This document shows positions 7,751 through 17,615 of a stretch of DNA of 61,750 bases, one piece after another. The notes beneath the pieces are model-generated. The model saw only the letters and a list, made by a program, of their open reading frames with translations, was not told where the DNA came from and ran no database searches. Each line of letters starts with the position of its first letter. The first letter of the stretch is position 1. Source of the DNA: Prevotella sp. (GTDB lineage: Bacteria; Bacteroidota; Bacteroidia; Bacteroidales; Bacteroidaceae); the NCBI GenBank assembly GCA_017447515.1, contig JAFSNG010000031.1, forward strand, positions 1 through 61,750. Direction: 5' to 3'. The translations under genes and the position numbers were made by a program.

Positions 7751-8372
7751 TTTTCTCTTGTTTTGTAGCGCCGGTTTCGCCGTCCGTGGCGGGCGTCGTC
7801 TTATAGGCGTTATACGCATTGTTGACGGCCAGGAGGAACGCGCGGCTGGTAATGGTCGACGCCGTGATGGCATCCACCTGACCGCCGTCCTTCGACACGG
7901 TCAGCGGCTCCTTCGGGTCCTTGCCGATGATGTCGCCCTTAGCGCCCTTCTGGAACCACTTATCAGCCTTGGCACCCAGCCCCGGCGTCTCGCTCTGTTC
8001 CAGCAGCGTATAACCGAGAATCTTTCCCTCGGGGTCGAAACCCACGAGCACTTTCAAGTTGCCGCCGAAGCCCATCGTGGTGCTCTTCACCGCGGCACCG
8101 AGGTCGTTGCCCTGAGCGTCCTGCACCTGATAGACGGTGAACGTCATCTCCTTGCCCTTAGCGTCGTTCTGCTTCACCTCGTCGGTCTTCGCCACCTTGA
8201 GGTCGTTACACGCCATGACGGCCTTGATACCGTCAGCCAGCGCCTTCTCCTTCTGTTGTGCAATGGGGCCCTCGGTCAGATGGTTCACATAAGCGAGGAT
8301 GCCACCCATGATGACTGCTACCAGCGTCAGTACCAGCACCATATTCATTAAAGATGATTCAAGTTTCTTCAT
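7731..8372 (-). CDS. rnfG: Rnf complex FMN-binding subunit RnfG
   Basis: 213 residues: one N-terminal transmembrane helix (about 10-30) and a periplasmic FMN-binding domain. The motif DAITASTITSRA matches the site where FMN is covalently linked to a threonine in RnfG/NqrC. After about residue 190 the tail is low-complexity (TTPATDGETGATKQEKTT) and ends in TDLTD, encoded by a nonamer repeat. It overlaps rnfD by 4 nt. Role: electron transfer from RnfD flavin through the periplasmic-side flavin during ion-coupled ferredoxin oxidation. Confidence 0.95.
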   Translation of the reverse strand: MKKLESSLMNMVLVLTLVAVIMGGILAYVNHLTEGPIAQQKEKALADGIKAVMACNDLKVAKTDEVKQNDAKGKEMTFTVYQVQDAQGNDLGAAVKSTTMGFGGNLKVLVGFDPEGKILGYTLLEQSETPGLGAKADKWFQKGAKGDIIGKDPKEPLTVSKDGGQVDAITASTITSRAFLLAVNNAYNAYKTTPATDGETGATKQEKTTDLTD

Positions 8373-9361
8373 TTTGTGACCTCCCCGAAACGTTTTGGTT
8401 TGACATAAGTGTTAATAAGCGGCGTGAACGCATTCATTATCAGAATGGCGAACGACATTCCCTCGGGATAGGCACCCCAGTTGCGGATGACGATGGTCAG
8501 CACGCCGATGGCCACGCCGTAGATGAGCTGGCCCTTGGCTGTCATCGGGCTCGTCACGTAGTCCGTAGCCATGAAGATGGCGCCGAGCATCAGACCACCG
8601 GAGAAGATGACTGCAAACGGGTCGGCATAGGCGGGATTAGCCAAGTGCATCAGTGCAGCGAGGACGAACACCGTGCCGATGATGGACACGGGGATGTGCC
8701 ACGTGATGATATTCTTCCAAAGCATGTAGGCCAGGCCCAGCAGCAGTGCCAGCGCGCAAATCTCACCCATCGCGCCGCCACCGTCGGGATGGTTGCCGAG
8801 GAAGAGTTCGAGCGACGAGGGCAGCTGGTCGAGCAGCGAGGCGTCGCCATGCTTGATGGCATCCTTCATGATAGCCAGCGGCGTAGCACCCGTCTCGGCA
8901 TCCAGATAAGCCCAACCCTGACCGACTATCGGCCACGTGGTCATCTGAGCCGGGAAGGCCACCAGCAGGGCTGCACGGCCCACCAAGGCAGGATTGAAGA
9001 GGTTATTGCCCAATCCGCCGAACGTCATCTTGGCCACACCGATGGCGAACAGCGCGCCGATGATGATGATCCAGACAGGCAGGTTGCTGGGCAGGTTGAA
9101 GCCGAGCAGCAGACCGGTCAGGATGGCCGAGCCGTCGCAAACGGTCGTGCGCTCGTTCTTCATCATAAACTTATTGATGGCCCACTCGAAGAATACGCAG
9201 GCCGCAACGCTCGTAGCACAGACAATGGCCGAGCCAATGCCGAAGAACCAGAACGACACGAGCAAGGCAGGTATGAGGGCAATGATGACCCCGTACATAT
9301 TCTTCTCGACGGTGTCAGTCCCGTGTGCGTGAGGCGAAAGTGATACAATTAATTTTCCCAT
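8369..9361 (-). CDS. rnfD: Rnf complex FMN-binding membrane subunit RnfD
   Basis: 330 residues, about 9-10 transmembrane helices, related to NqrB. The segment ETGATPLA contains the threonine to which FMN is attached in RnfD. It opens with the typical MGKLIVSLSPHAHGTDTVEKNMY. It overlaps rnfG by 4 nt and is separated from rnfC by 36 nt made mostly of an 8-bp tandem repeat. This is the main ion-translocating membrane subunit. Confidence 0.95.
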   Translation of the reverse strand: MGKLIVSLSPHAHGTDTVEKNMYGVIIALIPALLVSFWFFGIGSAIVCATSVAACVFFEWAINKFMMKNERTTVCDGSAILTGLLLGFNLPSNLPVWIIIIGALFAIGVAKMTFGGLGNNLFNPALVGRAALLVAFPAQMTTWPIVGQGWAYLDAETGATPLAIMKDAIKHGDASLLDQLPSSLELFLGNHPDGGGAMGEICALALLLGLAYMLWKNIITWHIPVSIIGTVFVLAALMHLANPAYADPFAVIFSGGLMLGAIFMATDYVTSPMTAKGQLIYGVAIGVLTIVIRNWGAYPEGMSFAILIMNAFTPLINTYVKPKRFGEVTK

Positions 9362-9367
9362 TGTTTT

Positions 9368-9407
9368 ATTTCACAATTTGACTATTTCACGATTTAACTA
9401 TTTCTTA
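9368..9407. repeat. 8-bp tandem microrepeat (ATTTnACn type), 5 units
   Basis: Five octamers starting at 9368, 9376, 9384, 9392 and 9400: ATTTCACA, ATTTGACT, ATTTCACG, ATTTAACT, ATTTCTTA. They occupy the rnfC-rnfD gap and include the rnfC stop codon (9398-9400, TAG on the minus strand). Confidence 0.85.
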
Positions 9408-10765
9408 GCCGCACGAGCGCGGATGATTCCCATGACGGTCGACTTGGCCTGACGGATGTTGTCGAGCAGCGGACGGTGGGCAGGACACGTGAACTGACAC
9501 GAGCCGCACTCGATGCAGCTGACAACTTCTTCCTTCTCAGCACGCTCCCAGTTCTGGACGGCAGCGAGCTTGGCCAGCAAGTAGGGTTCAAGGCCCATCG
9601 GACAAGCCGAGACGCACTTCGCACAGCGGATACAGGGCTGCGGTTCCTTGCGGAAAGCCTCGTCGTCGGAGATGATGGTCACCGAGTTAGTACCCTTGCA
9701 GATGGGCACCTCGACGCTTGTCAGCGCCTTACCCATCATCGGACCGCCAGCCAACAGTTTGTTGTCGCCCTCGGGCATACCGCCACAGGCATCGATGAGG
9801 TCCTTCATCGGCGTGCCCATACGAACTTGGAAATTGCCCGGGTGAGCCAGTTTCTTGCCCGTCACGGTGGTATAGCGCTCAAACAAGGGCTTGTTCTTCA
9901 TCACAGCCTCGTAGACGGCGAAGGCAGTTCCTACGTTCTGAACGATGGCGCCGACGTTGACGGGAATGGCGGGAGGCGCTGGTACCTGACGATTGATGAC
10001 AGCATCCACGAGCTGCTTCTCACCGCCCTGCGGATAGCGCTGCTTCAGGGGCACGACCTCGACGGTGTATTCCGAAGTGCCGAACACTTCGGCACACTTG
10101 CGTGTGAGCAATTCGATGGCGGGCATCTTGTTGGTCTCGATGCCAATGTAGCCTTTGGTCACCTTCGCACCCTTCATCAACAACTCCAAACCCACGAGGA
10201 TTTCGTCGGCATGCTCCATCATCAGACGGAAGTCAGCGGTGATGTAGGGCTCGCACTCTACGGCATTGATAATCACGCACTCGGCCTTGGCCGTCGGCGG
10301 CGGACATAATTTAATAAAGGTGGGGAAACAGGCACCGCCCATACCCACGACACCAGCGGCCTTGATGCGCTCAACGATTTCCTCGGGCGTCAGTTCGGGA
10401 TGGTCTTTCACCAGTTCCAGCTTGTCAGAGCGGTCGATGTTTTCTTCCCACTCGTCACCTTCTACATTAATAATAATAGCGGGCTTACGATAGCCAGTGG
10501 CATCGATAGCAGTGTCAATCTTGAATACAGTACCGCTGACGCTAGAGAATATCGGAGCTGACACGAAGCCGCCAGCCTCGGCAATCAGCGTACCGACCTT
10601 CACCTTGTCACCCTTGGCGACAACAGGCTTTGCGGGAGCGCCAATGTGCTGACTCAACGGGAAGATGGCCTGCTCCGGCAGCGCAGCCAACTTGGTTTCA
10701 ACGTCGTGCGTCAGTTTATTCTCTTCGGGGTGTACACCACCAATACGGAATGTTCTTACGTTCAT
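9398..10765 (-). CDS. rnfC: Rnf complex NADH/FMN and iron-sulfur subunit RnfC
   Basis: 455 residues. The N-terminal barrel and flavin/NADH domain (about 40-330, with GVVGMGGACFPTFIKL near 155-170) is followed by two [4Fe-4S] motifs: CIRCAKCVSACP and CIECGSCQFTCP. RnfC is the peripheral subunit that passes electrons to NAD+. It is within the usual size range and lacks the long repetitive C-terminal tail found in some gamma-proteobacterial RnfC. It overlaps rnfB by 4 nt. Confidence 0.96.
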   Translation of the reverse strand: MNVRTFRIGGVHPEENKLTHDVETKLAALPEQAIFPLSQHIGAPAKPVVAKGDKVKVGTLIAEAGGFVSAPIFSSVSGTVFKIDTAIDATGYRKPAIIINVEGDEWEENIDRSDKLELVKDHPELTPEEIVERIKAAGVVGMGGACFPTFIKLCPPPTAKAECVIINAVECEPYITADFRLMMEHADEILVGLELLMKGAKVTKGYIGIETNKMPAIELLTRKCAEVFGTSEYTVEVVPLKQRYPQGGEKQLVDAVINRQVPAPPAIPVNVGAIVQNVGTAFAVYEAVMKNKPLFERYTTVTGKKLAHPGNFQVRMGTPMKDLIDACGGMPEGDNKLLAGGPMMGKALTSVEVPICKGTNSVTIISDDEAFRKEPQPCIRCAKCVSACPMGLEPYLLAKLAAVQNWERAEKEEVVSCIECGSCQFTCPAHRPLLDNIRQAKSTVMGIIRARAAKK

Positions 10766-11706
10766 GCTTGTTCCTCCTTCTTTTCGTTAGTGGGATTTTC
10801 CCCAGCGACGGAATCGCTGGGCACTGTTGCTTCGGCCGCTGGCGCTGGTGTGGGCGCTGTAGCTTCTGGCGCTGGTTTCGGAGCTGGGAAATTGACGGCA
10901 TGGATAGCTCCCGTAGGACATACGGCCACGCACTTGCGGCAGATGCGGCACTTCTCGTGGTCAATGTAGCAGACATTGTTCTCGACGGTAATAGCGCCGA
11001 ACTTACACTCCTTCTCGCACTTGCCACAGCCGATACAAGCAGCCTTACAAGCCTTCATGGCCACAGGACCTTTGTCTTTGTTGACGCAGGAGACAAACAC
11101 TCTCCTACCCTTCGGACCCTTCTTGCGGAGCTCGATGATGTTGCGCGGACAAGCTTTTACACATGCACCGCAAGCCACACATTTCTCTTCGTCAACCTCA
11201 GGAAGTCCGGTCTCAGGATTCATGTGGATGGCATCAAACTGACAAGCCGCCACGCAATCGCCACAGCCCAGACAACCAAAACCGCAGGCCGTCTCACCGG
11301 CACCACAGGAGTTCATCGCTGCACATGTGCGCAACCCACTGTACTCGGCAATCTTCGGACGTAAAGCACATGTACCGTTACAACGCACGACAGCAACCTT
11401 GGGTTCACCATTGGCAATGGCCATCCCAAGGAGATCGGCCACCTTACCCATCACTTCTTGTCCGCCCACGGGACACATCAGTCCCTCAAGGCTGCCAGCA
11501 TCGGCTCCTTTGACCAAAGCATCAGCCAAACCGCTGCAACCGGCAAATCCACAACCGCCACAATTAGCCCCCGGCAATTGCTCGGTAACCTGAGCAATGC
11601 GCGGATCTTCGTAGACAGCGAATTTCTTGGAGCAGACATACAGTACAAGGGCAGCAATCAATCCGATGGCACCCAGCACTAATACTGCAATCAAAATGAA
11701 ATTCAT
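10762..11706 (-). CDS. rnfB: Rnf complex ferredoxin-accepting subunit RnfB
   Basis: 314 residues: one N-terminal membrane helix (3-25), then the RnfB-type cluster motif (ANCGGCGFAGCSGLADAL), then Cys-rich ferredoxin motifs CLGCGDCVAACQ, CVACGACVKACP, CIGCGKCEKECK and CRICRKCVAVCP. It takes electrons from reduced ferredoxin. The tail after about residue 268 is Ala/Pro-rich (PKPAPEATAPTPAP) and then acidic, likely a flexible extension. It starts 56 nt after the rseC stop. Confidence 0.95.
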   Translation of the reverse strand: MNFILIAVLVLGAIGLIAALVLYVCSKKFAVYEDPRIAQVTEQLPGANCGGCGFAGCSGLADALVKGADAGSLEGLMCPVGGQEVMGKVADLLGMAIANGEPKVAVVRCNGTCALRPKIAEYSGLRTCAAMNSCGAGETACGFGCLGCGDCVAACQFDAIHMNPETGLPEVDEEKCVACGACVKACPRNIIELRKKGPKGRRVFVSCVNKDKGPVAMKACKAACIGCGKCEKECKFGAITVENNVCYIDHEKCRICRKCVAVCPTGAIHAVNFPAPKPAPEATAPTPAPAAEATVPSDSVAGENPTNEKKEEQA

Positions 11707-11762
11707 AAAGTTACTTGTTTTTAAATATTTGTTTTAATAATGTTATTCTTTCTATTTGCGCC

Positions 11763-12176
11763 TTACGATTCTATCCAAAAGCGAAGCCGTTCGCGCATCC
11801 TATCACGCATCAACCACAGCACAAAATAATATGGTATGAGAGCCGCCAAGGCTGATAATGCTGCAAGCCCCTCATTGGACGTCAGCAACAACACAACAAC
11901 CAAGACCGCAACAAGAACCACAAAGGGGAATCCGAATCCCCACAATAATGCTCGCGCCGCAACACCACCAGAGGCACTTACCACCACCTGCTGACCAAGT
12001 TTGTAGACAGCACTATCGGCACAAAACACATCAATCATCTTTTCCTTCGATTCCGATGCATTGCAATAGCCGGCGACTTTACAGGCAGCACAAGCAGAAG
12101 TCTGGACAATGCGCACTTGCACCTTATCCTTTTCAATGCGTTCTATGACCCCCGAATGACTTATTTTAGTACTCAT
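11763..12176 (-). CDS. rseC: RseC/SoxR-reducing-system family membrane protein
   Basis: I choose the ATG at 12176 (137 residues, MSTKISHSGVIER). The frame extends to 12218, but that would overlap the promoter -7 box at 12205-12212. The protein has the RseC N-terminal domain with the Cys cluster CAACKVAGYC, then two transmembrane helices (about 75-120). RseC proteins are commonly encoded with Rnf and are linked to redox control of iron-sulfur regulators. It is the first gene of the Rnf operon. The basic C-terminus (RDRMRERLRF) should be cytoplasmic. Confidence 0.9.
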   Translation of the reverse strand: MSTKISHSGVIERIEKDKVQVRIVQTSACAACKVAGYCNASESKEKMIDVFCADSAVYKLGQQVVVSASGGVAARALLWGFGFPFVVLVAVLVVVLLLTSNEGLAALSALAALIPYYFVLWLMRDRMRERLRFWIES

Positions 12177-12204
12177 TAGTTTTGCAATCTCATGTTTGCA
12201 ATTG

Positions 12205-12212
12205 CAAAGGTA
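12205..12212 (-). promoter_or_regulatory. Promoter of the rseC-rnf operon
   Basis: The -7 box reads TACCTTTG on the minus strand; no clear TTTG -33 box is visible. Predicted transcription start is about 20 nt before ATG 12176, which fixes that start. Confidence 0.7.
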
Positions 12213-12297
12213 CGACAAAAATATGAATTAAAGATGTAATTATTTAAGTTTTTTCGAAAAAAACTCGAAAACGTTTGCGATTTCAGCTTTTTTTTTC

Positions 12298-12305
12298 TAC
12301 TTTTG
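12298..12305 (+). promoter_or_regulatory. Promoter of the small acidic protein gene
   Basis: TACTTTTG with TTTG at 12274-12277, spacing 20 nt: a full match to the Bacteroidetes consensus. The leader to ATG 12323 is only about 12 nt. Confidence 0.85.
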
Positions 12306-12322
12306 CCACGTTAAAACGCAAA

Positions 12323-12769
12323 ATGACGATGAAAGTAAACGAACAGACACTTCAACAAGTAGAGAGAGCCTTACGCAAAGTAGCCGAAAAATTCCCATCA
12401 ACGGAAGAGGCCATTCAGCTCACTGACATTCATTTGAGAGTCAGTCAAGAGTCGGGTGAATTGGCAGCATTCGACGATGACGACAAGGAAATAACCCGTT
12501 GTGTCGTTGAGCAATGGATTGACAACAAAGAAGATACATTTTACAGCGATGTGGCCGTAGTGCTCCATAATGTCTTGAACAAGCAAAAGAAACTGATTGA
12601 GGAAATGTCAATCCTGAAGCCCTACTCTTTCGTGTTGGAAAACGATGATCACGAGAACGTGGAAGAGCTCTATTTGGTTGACGACGACATCGTCATCATT
12701 GACGAAGAACTGATGAAGGACCTCGATAGTGATTTAGACAATTTTCTTAACAATCTCCTGAAAGACTGA
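12323..12769 (+). CDS. Conserved acidic protein of unknown function
   Basis: 148 residues from ATG 12323 (or 146 from ATG 12329). The frame is open to 12275, but the promoter at 12298 excludes the longer form. The protein is soluble and strongly acidic, with clusters FDDDDKE, LENDDHENVEE, VDDDIVIIDEE and a final KDLDSDLDNFLNNLLKD. I do not recognise the family. It is monocistronic, and its stop (12767-12769) abuts the stop of the convergent glucosaminidase gene at 12770 with no gap. The full consensus promoter and very short leader argue that it is a real, well-expressed gene. Confidence 0.8.
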   Translation: MTMKVNEQTLQQVERALRKVAEKFPSTEEAIQLTDIHLRVSQESGELAAFDDDDKEITRCVVEQWIDNKEDTFYSDVAVVLHNVLNKQKKLIEEMSILKPYSFVLENDDHENVEELYLVDDDIVIIDEELMKDLDSDLDNFLNNLLKD

Positions 12770-13672
12770 CTATCTGAGCCTTATTGCTTCACCTACCCGG
12801 ATCTGATAGTCAGGCGGAAGATTATTTGTTTTATATAATTTCTTCAGTCTTATTCCGTAACGCTGTGAGATAGAATACATTGACTCTCCAGCTTTGACAT
12901 AATGAGCGCGGCCTTTATAATCTTTCGGAGCCTTGCTGCGTTTCTTCTTCAACCAAACAATTTCTCCCTCTTCTAACTTGTCATTTTTATTGCGTTCATT
13001 ATATTTGGCAAGTTTACGATAGGACACATCCACCTCTTTTGCTATGCTACGGAAAGTATCACCCTTACGAGCTATTAAATAGTAGTTCATGTTAAAGGCA
13101 TAGATATGACGAAGGTCGCCATTCTTAACCTGCTGAGTCTGGAATTTATCATATCCTTTAGCAGTATCATATTGGTAAAGCTTGTAGAGTTGGATAATCT
13201 CTATCAACTTTGTGGCATAGGTGGGGCTGGTGGCATATCCACAGGCTTTTAATCCCTTAGCCCATCCTTTATAATCAGTCAGTTTCAGTTGGAAAAGACT
13301 GCTGTAGCGTTTGCTCGTAGTAAGGAATATCGAATGGTCCTTATAACTTTCATATACATTATCATATGCACGGAAGCATTCGTTACGCTCGTCATCATCA
13401 TGATAGCTCTTACGGCCCGTCCATCCGTTACATTTGATTCCAAAATGGTTGTTGGCTCTGGTTGCCAACTCACTTCTTCCCGCTCCCGATTCAAGAACAC
13501 CCTGAGCCAGCGTGATACTTGCCGGGATATGGTATTTCAACATCTGTTCAACAGCTACATCCTTATATTGATCAAAATAATCCTGATAGCGTTGATTCCA
13601 GGATATTGACTGAGAAAGGGCCAATTGGAGTGCCAAAAACAGGCAGAAAAGTGAAAATATTGTTCGTTTCAT
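12770..13672 (-). CDS. Secreted glucosaminidase (FlgJ/LytG-type) with two LysM domains
   Basis: 300 residues with a signal peptide (MKRTIFSLFCLFLALQLALS). A GH73-like glucosaminidase domain (about 25-170) carries LAQGVLESGAGRSELA with the catalytic Glu61 and the family motif NNHFGIKC. Two LysM peptidoglycan-binding modules follow, about 200-245 (ARKGDTFRSIAKE) and 258-300 (VKAGESMYSISQRYG). It should cut the N-acetylglucosaminyl bond in peptidoglycan in the periplasm and act in wall remodelling. It is divergent from cdd and shares a compact promoter region with it. Confidence 0.93.
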   Translation of the reverse strand: MKRTIFSLFCLFLALQLALSQSISWNQRYQDYFDQYKDVAVEQMLKYHIPASITLAQGVLESGAGRSELATRANNHFGIKCNGWTGRKSYHDDDERNECFRAYDNVYESYKDHSIFLTTSKRYSSLFQLKLTDYKGWAKGLKACGYATSPTYATKLIEIIQLYKLYQYDTAKGYDKFQTQQVKNGDLRHIYAFNMNYYLIARKGDTFRSIAKEVDVSYRKLAKYNERNKNDKLEEGEIVWLKKKRSKAPKDYKGRAHYVKAGESMYSISQRYGIRLKKLYKTNNLPPDYQIRVGEAIRLR

Positions 13673-13695
13673 GAATAAAAATCTGAATTATTTTG

Positions 13696-13703
13696 CAAAA
13701 GTA
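13696..13703 (-). promoter_or_regulatory. Promoter of the glucosaminidase gene
   Basis: The minus-strand -7 box is TACTTTTG, with TTG at 13724-13726 (20-nt spacing). It abuts the -33 TTTG of the cdd promoter; the palindrome TTTTGCAAAA at 13691-13700 carries parts of both promoters. Confidence 0.75.
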
Positions 13704-13715
13704 GAGAAAAATAAT

Positions 13716-13723
13716 TAAATTTG
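13716..13723 (+). promoter_or_regulatory. Promoter of cdd
   Basis: TAAATTTG with TTTG at 13692-13695 and 20-nt spacing. The start codon at 13743 lies about 15 nt after the expected transcription start. Confidence 0.8.
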
Positions 13724-13742
13724 CAACAAAAATCGAAAGATT

Positions 13743-14216
13743 ATGAAGGAAATAGAGGTAAAACCCCATATTTTGGAAGCGCAAATGGATGAGTTGACGC
13801 CCGAAGAGCGTTCACTGATAGAACAAGCCATCGAAGGAACGAACCGTTCATACTCTCCTTATTCCCATTTCCATGTCGGAGCTGCATTGAAACTCCAAAA
13901 CGGAGTGACTTTCATTGGATGTAACCAAGAGAATGCTGCCTTCCCTGCCGGCATTTGTGCTGAACGCTCAGCCATCTTTGCTGCAGGAGCACAATACCCT
14001 GACCAGCCTATTACCATGTTGGCCATTGCTGCACGCAATAAAGAAGGAGAATTCACAAAGGATCCTGTCAGTCCTTGCGGTACATGCCGACAAGTACTCA
14101 TTGAAACCGAGACACGATTTCATCACTCTGTCCGAATACTGCTATACGGCCAGCGATGCGTATATATTGTAGACAGCATCAAACAGCTGATGCCTCTATC
14201 GTTTACTGAATTCTAA
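13743..14216 (+). CDS. cdd: Cytidine deaminase
   Basis: 157 residues. Zinc-binding signatures CAERSAIF (Cys ligand plus catalytic Glu) and PCGTCRQVL (two Cys ligands) are intact, as is the substrate motif SPYSHFHVGAAL. It converts cytidine or deoxycytidine to uridine forms in pyrimidine salvage. The size fits the homotetrameric class. It is followed after 25 nt by the malic enzyme gene on the same strand with no promoter consensus in between, so read-through is likely. Confidence 0.95.
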   Translation: MKEIEVKPHILEAQMDELTPEERSLIEQAIEGTNRSYSPYSHFHVGAALKLQNGVTFIGCNQENAAFPAGICAERSAIFAAGAQYPDQPITMLAIAARNKEGEFTKDPVSPCGTCRQVLIETETRFHHSVRILLYGQRCVYIVDSIKQLMPLSFTEF

Positions 14217-14241
14217 ACAACTTAACTTATATAATATAAAA

Positions 14242-16545
<2,304 letters not shown>

Positions 16546-16576
16546 CAAGAAATAAGCTCTTTAATATTTTTTAAGT

Positions 16577-16617
16577 AAAAAAACGGCCCGTTAGAGTACA
16601 ACAAGCCGTTTTTTTTC
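16577..16617 (+). terminator. Intrinsic terminator after maeB
   Basis: AAAAAACGGC pairs with GCCGTTTTTT around a loop of about 17 nt and ends in a run of eight T residues. It sits between maeB and the rpoD promoter. Confidence 0.85.
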
Positions 16618-16618
16618 G

Positions 16619-16626
16619 TAACTTTG
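16619..16626 (+). promoter_or_regulatory. Promoter of rpoD
   Basis: TAACTTTG immediately after the maeB terminator T tract. There is no clear -33 TTTG. The leader to ATG 16703 would be about 70 nt. Confidence 0.65.
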
Positions 16627-16702
16627 CACCGCTTTTAAAGGCTAATTCAAACACATACTCCTGATTATCAGCGAGTTAAGACAATTTAAGAAAGTTTTTT
16701 AG

Positions 16703-17575
16703 ATGAGACAATTAAAGATTCAAAAGAGTATTACGAATCGTTCGAGTGAAGCACTGGATAAGTATCTGGTGGAAATCGGTCGTGCACCACTGATCAGTAT
16801 CGATGAGGAAATTGAACTGGCTCAGAAAATCCGTAAAGGCGGTCCTGAGGGCGAGCGTGCCAAGGACAGGCTGGTAACGGCAAATCTGCGATTCGTAGTA
16901 TCCGTCGCTAAGCAGTATCAGCATCAGGGATTGACGCTGACTGACCTAATCGACGAGGGTAACATTGGCTTGATTAAGGCCGCACAGAAGTTCGATGAGA
17001 CTCGAGGCTTCAAATTTATTTCATACGCAGTATGGTGGATTCGTCAGAGCATCCTGCAAGCTATTGCAGAGCAAAGTCGTATTGTACGTCTGCCTCTCAA
17101 TCAGGTAGGTTCATTGAGCAAGATTAATCATGAGATTAACAAGTTTGAGCAGGAGAATCAGCGTCACCCGTCCATCTCAGAGTTGAGTGATGCAACAAGT
17201 TTGGACGAAGAGAAAATTTCGCAGTCAATGATGGCTGACGGTCATCATGTGTCGATTGACGCACCTTTCCAGGATGGAGAAGACAATTGTATGCTCGACG
17301 TGATGGCATCTGGTGACGATTCACGTACTGATCGCCAAGTTGACCATGAGTCTATGGCACTCGAACTGAACAATGTTCTTCAGAAAGTTTTGAAAGAACG
17401 TGAGATTACCATTATCCGCGAATGTTTCGGTATTGGTTGCCACGAAAAGGGACTTGAAGAGATAGGCGACCAGTTGGGACTTACTCGTGAGCGTGTCCGT
17501 CAGATTCGCGAAAAGAGCATTGCAAAGCTTCGTGATTCGGGCAATGCACGCATCTTAATGAAATATTTAGGCTAA
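16703..17575 (+). CDS. rpoD: Primary RNA polymerase sigma factor (Bacteroidetes type)
   Basis: 290 residues, much shorter than E. coli RpoD because region 1.1 and the non-conserved insert are missing. Visible parts: region 1.2 (SSEALDKYLVEIGRAPLIS), region 2 (TANLRFVVSVAKQYQHQGL, FKFISYAVWWIRQSILQAI), region 3, and region 4 with LGLTRERVRQIREKSIAKL. Bacteroidetes primary sigma factors of this form recognise the TTTG/TAnnTTTG promoters found across this window. The gene is monocistronic; the next promoter starts right after it. Confidence 0.95.
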   Translation: MRQLKIQKSITNRSSEALDKYLVEIGRAPLISIDEEIELAQKIRKGGPEGERAKDRLVTANLRFVVSVAKQYQHQGLTLTDLIDEGNIGLIKAAQKFDETRGFKFISYAVWWIRQSILQAIAEQSRIVRLPLNQVGSLSKINHEINKFEQENQRHPSISELSDATSLDEEKISQSMMADGHHVSIDAPFQDGEDNCMLDVMASGDDSRTDRQVDHESMALELNNVLQKVLKEREITIIRECFGIGCHEKGLEEIGDQLGLTRERVRQIREKSIAKLRDSGNARILMKYLG

Positions 17576-17602
17576 AAGTTTTGTGGCTCCATTTTTTTTT
17601 CG

Positions 17603-17610
17603 TACTTTTG
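17603..17610 (+). promoter_or_regulatory. Promoter of the DUF5686-addAB operon
   Basis: TACTTTTG with TTTG at 17580-17583 and 19-nt spacing, a full consensus. The preferred GTG start at 17616 is only 5 nt after the box, implying a leaderless or nearly leaderless transcript. Confidence 0.85.
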
Positions 17611-17615
17611 GGGCC

